Below are positions 40,094 to 47,858 of a DNA stretch of 64,000 nucleotides, piece after piece (position 1 is the first letter of the stretch; each line of letters begins with the position of its first letter). The position numbers and the translations under genes were made by a program. A model generated the notes under the pieces. The model ran no database searches. It had not been told where the DNA came from and worked only from the letters and a program-made list of their open reading frames with translations. The DNA comes from Micromonospora_J zhanjiangensis (GTDB taxonomy: Bacteria; Actinomycetota; Actinomycetes; Mycobacteriales; Micromonosporaceae): contig NZ_JBHSBN010000001.1 in assembly GCF_042650605.1 (NCBI RefSeq), forward strand, positions 372,001-436,000. The letters run 5' to 3'.

Positions 40094-41073
40094 GCCTTCT
40101 CCAGGATCTGGGAGCGGTAGAAGGCCCAGGCGTCGCCGACCATGTCGTGCAGGGTCGGCTTGGCCGGGGTCCAGCCCAGCTCGGTACGGGCCCGGTCGGA
40201 GGAGGCGACCAGTTCGGCCGGGTCGCCCTCGCGGCGCGGCGCGATCTCCACCGGCACCGGCCGGCCGGTCACCTCGCGGACCACCTCGGCGACGGCCCGG
40301 TTGGAGAAGCCGTTGCCGTTGCCCAGGTTGTAGATCCGGTGCTCGCCGGGCCGGGCGGCCTCCAACGCCAGCAGGTGCGCCCGGGCCAGGTCCTCGATGT
40401 GGATGTAGTCGCGCACGCAGGTGCCGTCGGCGGTGGGGTAGTCGTCGCCGAAGATCTGCAGCTTCTCCCGCCTGCCGGCGGCGACCTGCAGGGCGATCGG
40501 GATGAGGTGGGTCTCCGGGTCGTGCCGCTCGCCGAGCTGGACACCGTCGCGCAGGTACGCGCCGGCCACGTTGAAGTAGCGCAGCGAGACCGCGCCGAGG
40601 TCGTGCCCGATCGCCTCGGAGGTCAGCGCCATGTCCACGGCGAGCTTGGTCGCGCCGTACGTGTTGGTCGGCGCCTTGACCGCGGACTCCGGGATCGGCA
40701 GCTCGGTCGGGTTGCCGTAGACGGCGGCGGTGGAGGAGAAGACGAACCGGCGTACCCCGGCCGCGCGGGCCGCGTCGATCAGCGCGAGCGACCCGACGGT
40801 GTTGTTCTCCCAGTACAGCTCGGGCCTGGTCATCGACTCGCCGGCGGCGATGAACGCGGCGAAGTGCAGGACGCCGTCGAAACCGGCCGCCGGGGTGAGC
40901 ACCTGGGCCGCGTCGTGCACGCGGGCGTTGACGAACGTCGCCTCCGGGGCGAGCGCCTCGGTGTGCCCGGTGCTCAGATCGTCGAGGACGACCACCTCGT
41001 GGCCGGCGTCGACAAGCATCCGGGTGACGATGCCGCCGATGTAGCCGGCGCCTCCGGTGACGAGCAGTTTCAC
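40090..41073 (-). CDS. galE: UDP-glucose 4-epimerase
   Basis: A 327-residue NAD-dependent short-chain dehydrogenase-type epimerase interconverting UDP-galactose and UDP-glucose. LLVTGGAGYIGGIVTRML is the NAD loop, VVLDDLSTGH, FSSTAAVYGNP the catalytic serine/threonine, YGATKLAVD the YxxxK, and NLGNGNGFSNRAVAEVV the sugar-binding end. It is read from GTG preceded by GGAGGGCAC. The stop overlaps galK by ATGA, so both Leloir genes are coupled. Confidence 0.95.
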   Translation of the reverse strand: MKLLVTGGAGYIGGIVTRMLVDAGHEVVVLDDLSTGHTEALAPEATFVNARVHDAAQVLTPAAGFDGVLHFAAFIAAGESMTRPELYWENNTVGSLALIDAARAAGVRRFVFSSTAAVYGNPTELPIPESAVKAPTNTYGATKLAVDMALTSEAIGHDLGAVSLRYFNVAGAYLRDGVQLGERHDPETHLIPIALQVAAGRREKLQIFGDDYPTADGTCVRDYIHIEDLARAHLLALEAARPGEHRIYNLGNGNGFSNRAVAEVVREVTGRPVPVEIAPRREGDPAELVASSDRARTELGWTPAKPTLHDMVGDAWAFYRSQILEKA

Positions 41074-41266
41074 GGATGTGCCCTCCAGCCTGGCCGCCCG
41101 GTGTGGCCGTCGTACGCGGTGCACCGGGCGGAAACGTGAACGCGCCTGCCCATCAGCCTAGAGGCGACCGGTGAACCGCCGTCAGGGGTCGTCCCCGATC
41201 CGCCCCGACCACCGCCCGGTCCCGGTGAATGCGCCGCGTCCCGGTCCGCCGGTGGGCCGCGCTGTC

Positions 41267-41272
41267 TACCAT
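41267..41272 (+). promoter_or_regulatory. -10 element (leaderless) of the CorC-like gene
   Basis: TACCAT lies seven bases before the ATG at 41280 and no ribosome-binding site is seen. Confidence 0.55.
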
Positions 41273-41279
41273 TTCTGGC

Positions 41280-42518
41280 ATGCGGGGATCGGGCAGTACC
41301 GGGCCCCGGCGACGATCGCCGGGGCGGTTCAGACGGGAACCCGGGCCGGTGGCCCGACGGGAGCCCGGGCCGGTCGCGCGCGGCCTGGCCCGGCTGGTGG
41401 TCCGCGGCGCGGACGGGGCGATCCGCCTGGTCACCGCGTTGCTCGGGGCCAGCCCCACCTCGGGCCGGGAGCGGATCAGCGAGGCCGAACTGCGCGACCT
41501 GGTCGCCGCGAACACGGTGCTCGACCCGGACGAGCGGCGGATCATCGACGAGGTCCTCGTCGCCGGTGCCAGCCTGGTCCGCGAGGTGATGATGCCGCGG
41601 ACCGAGGTGACCTTCCTCGCCGCCGGGCTGACCCTGACCGAGGCGGCGCAACTGGTCCGGGCCGAGACGCACACCCGGTATCCGGTGGTCGACGGCACCC
41701 ACGACGACGTGGTCGGCTTCGTACACCTGCGGGACCTGCTGCTGCGTCCGGACGACGACGGGTGCCGCACCATCGGCGAGCTGACCCGGGAGGTGAAACG
41801 GCTACCCGGCAGCAAGCGGGTGATCGCGGCACTGACCGAGATGCGCCGCGAGCGGCACCACCTCGCGGTGGTGGTCGACGAGTACGGCGGCACCGCCGGC
41901 ATCGTCACGCTGGAGGACCTGATCGAGGAGCTGATCGGCGAGATCCACGACGAGTACGACACCGACCCGGATCCGGCGCCGGGCGCCCGGGCCACGGTGG
42001 TGGACGGTCGGCTCAACCTGTCCGACTTCGCGGAACGCGCCGGCTTCGCCCTGCCCGCCGGCCCGTACGAGACGGTGGGCGGGTTCGTGATGGCCGCCCT
42101 GGGCCGGCTCCCGGAAATCGGCGACGAGGTACGGGTGCCCGGCGACGGCACCGAGCCGGGTGGTCCGCGTACCGGCAGGTCGCCGGTGGGGGACGACCCG
42201 GCGGCCGACCGGGAGCCGGCGCGGCGGACGACGGGGTGGGTGTTGCGGGTGGTGGCGCTGGACGGCCGGCGGGTGTCCCGGCTGGGCATCGCGCCGGACC
42301 ACCCCGAACCGGTCACCATGCCGACCGCCCGGCTCGCCCCGGATTCGGCCGCCCGGCCCGCGCCGGGTCCGGTTGTCCGGCCGGCCCCGGATCCGGCTGC
42401 CGTGCCGGCATCGGACTCGGCCGTCGTGCCGGCACCGGACACCCGGCCGGAATCGGCCGCCGCGGCTGCCGTGCCGGCTCCGCACGGGTCGCGGGCGGGT
42501 GGCCGGACGGTCAGTTGA
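41280..42518 (+). CDS. CBS-pair / CorC-HlyC domain protein without the DUF21 membrane domain
   Basis: A 412-residue protein. After a basic N-terminus (1-55) come ISEAELRDLVAANTVLDPDERRIIDEVL, the CBS pair (VREVMMPRTEVTFLAAGLTL, then HLAVVVDEYGGTAGIVTLED) and the CorC/HlyC-type domain (ARATVVDGRLNLSDFAERAG). The C-terminal ~130 residues are low-complexity A, P, D and V. Actinobacterial relatives usually begin with a four-helix DUF21 domain; here it is absent, as in E. coli CorC. The role is possibly Mg or Co homeostasis. The leaderless promoter supports the start. It overlaps the next convergent gene by 8 bp. Confidence 0.85.
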   Translation: MRGSGSTGPRRRSPGRFRREPGPVARREPGPVARGLARLVVRGADGAIRLVTALLGASPTSGRERISEAELRDLVAANTVLDPDERRIIDEVLVAGASLVREVMMPRTEVTFLAAGLTLTEAAQLVRAETHTRYPVVDGTHDDVVGFVHLRDLLLRPDDDGCRTIGELTREVKRLPGSKRVIAALTEMRRERHHLAVVVDEYGGTAGIVTLEDLIEELIGEIHDEYDTDPDPAPGARATVVDGRLNLSDFAERAGFALPAGPYETVGGFVMAALGRLPEIGDEVRVPGDGTEPGGPRTGRSPVGDDPAADREPARRTTGWVLRVVALDGRRVSRLGIAPDHPEPVTMPTARLAPDSAARPAPGPVVRPAPDPAAVPASDSAVVPAPDTRPESAAAAAVPAPHGSRAGGRTVS

Positions 42519-43806
42519 CCTGCAGCTTGTGCCAGGTCAGGCCGTTGCGGGAGAAGGCGACCCAGCCGCCGCCGAACAGGTCGTAGGCGACGTAGCCGGC
42601 CGGGGTGCGGGCCAGTCGGCCGACCGCCGGCAGGCTGCCGCCGGCGCGGGCGAAGGTGGCGCCGTCGTCGGCGCTGAGGTACCACCGCTGGTCCGTGCCG
42701 GCCACCAGCAGCCGACCGTCGAGCAGCGGCACCATCGCGCCGGCCAGGCCCGGCAGTCCGGTCGGCGGGCCGGACCCGGTCCGGCTGAACGACCGGCCGC
42801 CGTCCGACGAGTGAAGCAGCGCCGGGACGGACCTGTTCCGGTCGAGCACCGCCGCGTAGACGTGGCTGCCCAGGGTCGCCACCTCGACCGTGGCGACGTC
42901 CCGGGCCGGCGCGTCGAGCAGCACCGTCCGCCAGCTGCGGCCGCCGTCCCGGGTGGCCGCCAGCGCGGCCCGGTCGCCGGACGTACCGCCGACCCAGCGG
43001 GTGCCGTCGCCGGCCGGGACCGGCGCCACCGAGCACACCCCGATGCCGGGTTGGACGAGCAGCGGGGCGACCTGTGGCAGCCCGTCCGGCCAGACCTCCA
43101 CCGACCCGTCGCACCGTCCGGCGCCGGGGCGCAGCCGCAGCCGGTCGTCCGGCCGGGCGAACGGGGCCGGCGCGCTGCCGGCGACCGCCGGTTGCCAGGT
43201 GTCGGCGCCGTCCGAGGTGCGGTATCCGACCGGCCCGCCGGGCCGCACGGTGCCGCCGGAACCCGGGGCGGCGGAACCGGTGGCGTCGGGGGCGCTGGAG
43301 CCGGGGGTGGCGGGAGCGGCGGCCAGCCGGCCGTCGGCGAAGGCCATCAGGTCGACGTCGGCGTGGTTGCCCAGTTCCGCGGGGAGGGCGGCCGCATGCC
43401 AGGTACGCCCGCCGTCGGCGGTGCGAAGCAGGCGCAGCGGGCAGGCGCAGGTGTACGCCAGGAAGCCGATGTCGGCGTCGGCGAACTCGACGTCGGTGAC
43501 CGGTCCGGACAGCCGCAGCACCGAGTCACCGGTGAGCCCGGTGATGGTGATACCGGCGTCGCCGTACACCGGCACGGTGGGCGGCGGCGAAGCCGCCCGG
43601 TCCGCGGGCGGCGGGTCGGCGGCCCGCCACGGGCCCACCGCCAGGGCGACCGTGACCAGCGTGGCGAGCAGGCCGGCACCGGTCCGGGCGGCGCGCCGAC
43701 GCCGCAGGCCACGGGCCCGGTCCCGGATCCGGTCCAGCGCGGGCTGGTCGATCGTCGCGAGCAGGTCGGCCCGCTCCCGGCGTAGCCGGATGTCCAGGTC
43801 AGGCAT
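42511..43806 (-). CDS. Membrane-anchored BNR/Asp-box repeat protein (putative sigma-factor partner)
   Basis: A 431-residue protein with a charged ~40-residue cytoplasmic N-terminus, one membrane helix (AGLLATLVTVALAVGPW) and an extracellular beta-propeller-like domain. Five Asp-box motifs of S/T-x-D-x-G-x-x-W/F form are visible (TADGGRTW, TSDGADTW, TRDGGRSW, SSDGGRSF, SADDGATF). The gene overlaps the ECF sigma stop by eight bases. It has the position and topology of a membrane anti-sigma factor, but I see no zinc-binding anti-sigma motif. I infer a sensor or regulator of that sigma factor. Confidence 0.75.
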   Translation of the reverse strand: MPDLDIRLRRERADLLATIDQPALDRIRDRARGLRRRRAARTGAGLLATLVTVALAVGPWRAADPPPADRAASPPPTVPVYGDAGITITGLTGDSVLRLSGPVTDVEFADADIGFLAYTCACPLRLLRTADGGRTWHAAALPAELGNHADVDLMAFADGRLAAAPATPGSSAPDATGSAAPGSGGTVRPGGPVGYRTSDGADTWQPAVAGSAPAPFARPDDRLRLRPGAGRCDGSVEVWPDGLPQVAPLLVQPGIGVCSVAPVPAGDGTRWVGGTSGDRAALAATRDGGRSWRTVLLDAPARDVATVEVATLGSHVYAAVLDRNRSVPALLHSSDGGRSFSRTGSGPPTGLPGLAGAMVPLLDGRLLVAGTDQRWYLSADDGATFARAGGSLPAVGRLARTPAGYVAYDLFGGGWVAFSRNGLTWHKLQVN

Positions 43807-44356
43807 GGGTCACCTCCGTCGGCCCGGTGGCGGGATCGCCCGGCGCCGCGGCGCGGTAGTCGGCCAGCCGGGCGGCGAGCGCCGTACGGCCGCGGGACAA
43901 TCGGGACTTGACCGTGCCCACGGGTACGTCGAGCAGCCGGGCGATCTCCTCCACCGGCAGGTCGGCCAGGTAGTGCAGCACGATGGCCTGCCGGTGACCG
44001 GCCGGCAGGGTGGCGATCGCGTCCCGCAGGTCGGTCCGTTCCGGCCCGGGGGCGGCCTCGACCAGCCGGCTCACCGGCCGGTCGCGGAGCAGGATCGTGT
44101 CGAGCAGCCGGCGGCGGCGCCACCGTCGGCGTACGACGTTGACCGCGACCGTGCGCAGCCATGCCTCCGGGTTGTCCACGCCGGCCAGCCCGCGCGGGCG
44201 GGCCAACGCCCGGGCGAACGCCTCCTGCACCACGTCCTGTGCCTCGGTCAGGTCGGCGGTGAAGGCGTAGAGCTGGGTGACCAGCCGTCGGTAGCAGGCG
44301 TGGTAGAGCTCTCCCCACGCCTGGTCGGTGTCGATTGGTCCGTGCTCCGGCCGCAC
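43799..44356 (-). CDS. ECF RNA polymerase sigma factor
   Basis: A 185-residue group 4 sigma-70. Region 2 reads LYAFTADLTEAQDVVQEAFARAL with the NPEAWLRTVAVNVVRRRWRRRR helix, and region 4 is LPAGHRQAIVLHYLADLPVEEIA, then VGTVKSRLSRGRTALA (HTH). GTG preceded by GGAGGGG starts it. The downstream membrane BNR protein overlaps its end and is presumed to control it. Tandem 15-bp and 21-bp repeats are in its upstream region. Confidence 0.9.
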   Translation of the reverse strand: MRPEHGPIDTDQAWGELYHACYRRLVTQLYAFTADLTEAQDVVQEAFARALARPRGLAGVDNPEAWLRTVAVNVVRRRWRRRRLLDTILLRDRPVSRLVEAAPGPERTDLRDAIATLPAGHRQAIVLHYLADLPVEEIARLLDVPVGTVKSRLSRGRTALAARLADYRAAAPGDPATGPTEVTHA

Positions 44357-44382
44357 CGATCGCCGCCCCTCCGGTTCGCTGT

Positions 44383-44480
44383 CTGTCAGGGTACGAGCTG
44401 TCAGGGTACGAGCCCCGGGACGCGTCCCAGGTTCCCGAGATTTCCGATGACCGGGGAGAGATTTCCGATGACCGGGGAGA
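44383..44480. repeat. Two tandem duplications between trpS and the sigma gene
   Basis: CTGTCAGGGTACGAG occurs twice head to tail at 44383-44412, and a 21-bp GATTTCCGATGACCGGGGAGA unit occurs twice at 44439-44480. Both pairs are exact. They lie in the divergent promoter region of trpS and the sigma gene, so they could alter binding-site number or spacing. Confidence 0.85.
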
Positions 44481-44604
44481 GACGACGGTAAACGACCGGG
44501 ACGACGTCGTGGCGACCGCGACCGGGACGAGGGCCGGCCTCGGCGGCGGGGACGGCGGCCGGCGGCCGGGCCGGGGTGACATCGCGGCCCGGCGGCCGGG
44601 CTGT

Positions 44605-44610
44605 CAGAAT
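44605..44610 (+). promoter_or_regulatory. -10-like element (leaderless) of trpS
   Basis: CAGAAT lies seven bases before the trpS ATG, echoing the layout of metG and ksgA though the first base departs from TANNNT. Confidence 0.4.
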
Positions 44611-44617
44611 TGCCGGC

Positions 44618-45643
44618 ATGTCCGACGCACCCGCCGCCCGGCCCAGGGTTCTCTCCGGCATCCAGCCGACCGCCGACTCGTTCCACCTCGGCAACTACCT
44701 CGGCGCGGTGCGGTACTGGGTCACCCTGCAGGACACTCACGACGCGTTCTACTGCGTGGTCGACCTGCACGCGATCACGGCGGGGCACGATCCGAGGGTG
44801 CTGCGCCGGCGGACCCGGATCGCCGCCGCCCAGTTGCTGGCGGTGGGGCTGGACCCGGAGCGGTGCACCCTGTTCGTCCAGTCCCAGGTGCCGGAGCACC
44901 CACAGCTGGCCTGGGTGTTGAGCTGCCTGACCGGCTTCGGCGAGGCGAGCCGGATGACCCAGTTCAAGGACAAGTCCACCCGGCAGGGCGCCGACCGGGC
45001 CAGCGTCGGGCTGTTCACGTACCCGATCCTGCAGGCCGCGGACATCCTGCTCTACCAGGCCGACGCGGTGCCGGTGGGCGAGGACCAGCGGCAGCACCTG
45101 GAACTGACCCGGGACCTGGCGCAGCGGTTCAACGGGCTGTTCGGGCGGACCTTCACGGTGCCCGCGCCGCACATCGTCAAGGACACCGCGAAGATCACCG
45201 ACCTGCAGGACCCGACGGCGAAGATGTCGAAGTCGGCGTCCTCGCCGGCCGGCATCATCGACCTGCTGGAGGATCCGGCCCGGTCGGCCAAGAAGATCCG
45301 CTCCGCCGTCACCGACACCGGGCGCGAGATCATCTTCGACCAGGCGAACAAGCCGGGCATCGCCAACCTGCTGACCATCTACTCCGCGCTGGCCGACCGG
45401 ACCGTCGACGACCTGGTCGAGACGTACGCCGGCAAGGGCTACGGCGACCTGAAGAAGGACCTTGCCGAGGTGGTCCGGGAGTTCGTCGGACCGGTCCAGG
45501 AACGCACCCGTACCTATCTCGACGATCCGGCCCAACTGGACAAGCTGCTCACGATCGGGGCGGAGAAGGCGCGGGCGGTGGCCGCGGCGACGCTGCGCAC
45601 CACGTACGACCGGGTGGGCTTCGTCGCGCCGCGCAGCAGCTGA
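44618..45643 (+). CDS. trpS: Tryptophanyl-tRNA synthetase
   Basis: A 341-residue class I synthetase. The HIGH-equivalent is FHLGNYLGAVRYW (~residues 24-36), QFKDKSTRQG and VPVGEDQRQHLELTRDLA bind substrate, and the KMSKS loop is AKMSKSASSPAG. The length is normal. The leaderless layout supports the ATG. No tandem second trpS is visible. Confidence 0.97.
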   Translation: MSDAPAARPRVLSGIQPTADSFHLGNYLGAVRYWVTLQDTHDAFYCVVDLHAITAGHDPRVLRRRTRIAAAQLLAVGLDPERCTLFVQSQVPEHPQLAWVLSCLTGFGEASRMTQFKDKSTRQGADRASVGLFTYPILQAADILLYQADAVPVGEDQRQHLELTRDLAQRFNGLFGRTFTVPAPHIVKDTAKITDLQDPTAKMSKSASSPAGIIDLLEDPARSAKKIRSAVTDTGREIIFDQANKPGIANLLTIYSALADRTVDDLVETYAGKGYGDLKKDLAEVVREFVGPVQERTRTYLDDPAQLDKLLTIGAEKARAVAAATLRTTYDRVGFVAPRSS

Positions 45644-45747
45644 CCGGCACGCCGGCCGCGCCGCACGGACTGTCCGGGGCCGGCCGCCGACGGGTGTGAT
45701 TGGATGCGGTCGGCGGCGAGGGCGACCGGGTTGGGGTGGAGCGGAGC

Positions 45748-46302
45748 GTGGTTCGCACGGACGGTACGCAGGACGCTGATGTCCCGACGACGCAGATCGG
45801 TGTCGCCGTGGACATCCCGGAGCCGTGGGGCGGCTACCTGACCCGTCGACGGGCCGAGGCGGGCGATCCGCAGGCCTCGGACGTACCGGCGCACGTGACC
45901 CTGCTCGGGCCCACGGTGATCCCGACGGCCAGCCTGCCCCGGGTGGAGGAGCACCTCGCCGCGGTGGCCGCCGAGCACCTGCCGTTCACCCTGCACCTGC
46001 GCGGGACCGGCACGTTCCGGCCGATCACCGAGGTGGTCTTCGTGGCGGTGGCCGCCGGGATCAGCGAGTGCGAGCTGCTGGCCGCCGCGATCGGATCGGC
46101 GCCCGAGCTGCGCCGGGACGCGCGGTTCCCGTACCACCCGCACGTCACGGTCGCGCACGACGTCGCCCCGGAGGCCCTGGACAAGGTGTACGAGGACCTG
46201 GCCGACTTCTCGGCGTTGTTCGAGGTCGAGTCGTTCACCCTGTTCTCGCACGGCGGCACCGCCCGCTGGCAGCCCCGCCGGGACTTTCGGCTGGGCGGCT
46301 GA
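45748..46302 (+). CDS. 2'-5' RNA ligase-like 2H phosphoesterase
   Basis: About 184 residues with two HxTx-type motifs, HVTLLGP (~residue 48) and HVTVAHD (~132), the catalytic pair of 2H phosphoesterases (LigT, cyclic nucleotide phosphodiesterases). The rest fits that bilobal fold: LPRVEEHLAAVAAEHLPFTL and FPYHPHVTVAHD. GTG at 45748 preceded by GGAG is chosen, but GTG at 45736 is possible. The substrate is likely 2',3'-cyclic or 2'-5'-linked RNA ends. It is followed by a BrkB-type gene 82 bp later. Confidence 0.8.
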   Translation: MVRTDGTQDADVPTTQIGVAVDIPEPWGGYLTRRRAEAGDPQASDVPAHVTLLGPTVIPTASLPRVEEHLAAVAAEHLPFTLHLRGTGTFRPITEVVFVAVAAGISECELLAAAIGSAPELRRDARFPYHPHVTVAHDVAPEALDKVYEDLADFSALFEVESFTLFSHGGTARWQPRRDFRLGG

Positions 46303-46384
46303 GCCGTCGGTGGTCTCGGCCGGGACGGCGCCGCGGCGGGCGCGCCGACCCTGGATGCGGATGTCCGGCCACCGATCGGCCAAA

Positions 46385-47338
46385 ATGACGGTCGTGAACG
46401 TCTTCGACCGGATCGAGGCTGGCTTCGATCGCCGGGTGGCGGCCGGTCGCCGCAGGTCGCGGCGGTTCGACCACTTCTGGCGGGCCCAGGACCACTACTA
46501 CAACCTGCTCGGTCCCCGGCTCGCCGCGGCGATCGCCTACTACGGGTTCTTCGCGGTGTTCGCGCTGGGCCTGGTCGCGTACTCGATCTTCGGTTTCGTG
46601 GTCCGGAGCAGCCACGCGGTGCAGATCGCCGTGGACCAGTTCCTGATCCGGAACCTGCCGTTCGTCGGCCTGGACCAGATCCGCGAGAGCAGCAGCACGA
46701 TCGGCGTGATCGGCCTGGTGATCCTGCTGTTCACCGGCGTCGGGTGGGTGGAGGCGATCCGGTCATCGCAGCGGCTGATCTACGGGCTGGAGCAGCAACC
46801 GGGCAACGTGGTGATCCGATGGTTGGTCGATCTGGCGGTGCTGTTCGGCGTGTTCGTGCTGCTGGGTGTGTCGATCGCGGCGATCGACGCGCTGGAGTCG
46901 CTGCTGAGCTGGCTGCTGCGCAGCACCGGCTCGGTCGGGCTGGCGGTGGTCAGTGGCGTGCTCAGCGTGCTGGTGAACGCGGTGCTGGCGGCGATGTTGA
47001 TGATCGCCGTACCCCGGTTGAAGATCAGTCGACGGCGGTTGCGACCGTCGATCATGTTCCTCGCGATCGGCATCACGCTGTTGAACACGGTGGGGCGCTA
47101 CTACGTGGTCCGCACCGAGCGGAATCCGGCGTACACGGTGGTGGCCGGCGCGGTGGGCCTGCTGCTGTACCTCTACCTGCTCAACCAACTGCTGTTGTTC
47201 GGCGCGGCCGTCGCGGCGACCAGCGGCTTCGGCCGCGTGGTCGACCTGGCCGGCGGCGAGGCCGCGACCACCGACGCACCCGTCGACCCCCCGCCCCCAC
47301 CCGACCGCACGCCCCCGCCCGATGAGCCGGAAGAGTGA
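46385..47338 (+). CDS. YihY/BrkB-family membrane protein
   Basis: A 317-residue protein with about six membrane helices and the family signature LAAAIAYYGFFAVFAL, GVGWVEAIRSSQRLIYG and AGAVGLLLYLYLLNQLLLFGA. Earlier annotations (ribonuclease BN) are wrong for this family; its function is unknown, possibly lipid or small-molecule export. The C-terminus is proline-rich (PVDPPPPPDRTPPPDEPEE). Confidence 0.9.
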   Translation: MTVVNVFDRIEAGFDRRVAAGRRRSRRFDHFWRAQDHYYNLLGPRLAAAIAYYGFFAVFALGLVAYSIFGFVVRSSHAVQIAVDQFLIRNLPFVGLDQIRESSSTIGVIGLVILLFTGVGWVEAIRSSQRLIYGLEQQPGNVVIRWLVDLAVLFGVFVLLGVSIAAIDALESLLSWLLRSTGSVGLAVVSGVLSVLVNAVLAAMLMIAVPRLKISRRRLRPSIMFLAIGITLLNTVGRYYVVRTERNPAYTVVAGAVGLLLYLYLLNQLLLFGAAVAATSGFGRVVDLAGGEAATTDAPVDPPPPPDRTPPPDEPEE

Positions 47339-47380
47339 GAGTGGGCAATTCGGGCAAAACGTGCTGATGGCTGGTGCTGG

Positions 47381-47845
47381 ATGGACATGATGGGGCGCGT
47401 GGGCGCACTTGTGACGTTGGAGCTGGCGCAGGACTCTCCGGTCGCCGAACAGCCGTGGATCATCACGTTCGGCCCGCTCGGCGGCGGGGACGACTGGGAA
47501 CCGGTCGTCTGCGGTCCGTACGAGCGGGCGCACGCCTTGGCGCTCGCCGAGGCGGTGGTGGCCGACGAGGAGCTGATGGCGGTGGTGGAGCCGTTGTCCA
47601 CGGCGGTCTCCATCGACGAGATCCGCGGCGAGATCGCCGCCGCGATGGCCGGCGCCGAGGAGGGCCGGGTCGAGCTGGACGACGAGGACCTGTACGGCGT
47701 CTACGAGGACACCGTCGTGGACGAGGAACTCGACGCGGCGGCCGGCGGCGGAGCGTCGGCGCCACCCGCCGAACCGCCCAGCGAGCAGGAGATCCGCGCC
47801 GGCTGGCGGCGGATCGCCGGCAAGCTCGTCGGCCAAGCCGGCTGA
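47381..47845 (+). CDS. Acidic hypothetical protein
   Basis: A 154-residue acidic soluble protein: a beta-type start (VGALVTLELAQ, PWIITFGPLGGGDDWEPVVCGPY), then helices and a disordered P/E region before GWRRIAGKLVGQAG. No signal or membrane segment. I do not recognise a function. It follows the BrkB gene in the same direction and may share its transcript. Confidence 0.55.
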   Translation: MDMMGRVGALVTLELAQDSPVAEQPWIITFGPLGGGDDWEPVVCGPYERAHALALAEAVVADEELMAVVEPLSTAVSIDEIRGEIAAAMAGAEEGRVELDDEDLYGVYEDTVVDEELDAAAGGGASAPPAEPPSEQEIRAGWRRIAGKLVGQAG

Positions 47846-47858
47846 GCCGGCAGGTCGG

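Noticed and set aside
46385..47338. Ribonuclease BN
   Set aside because: Old misannotation of YihY/BrkB membrane proteins; no nuclease motif.
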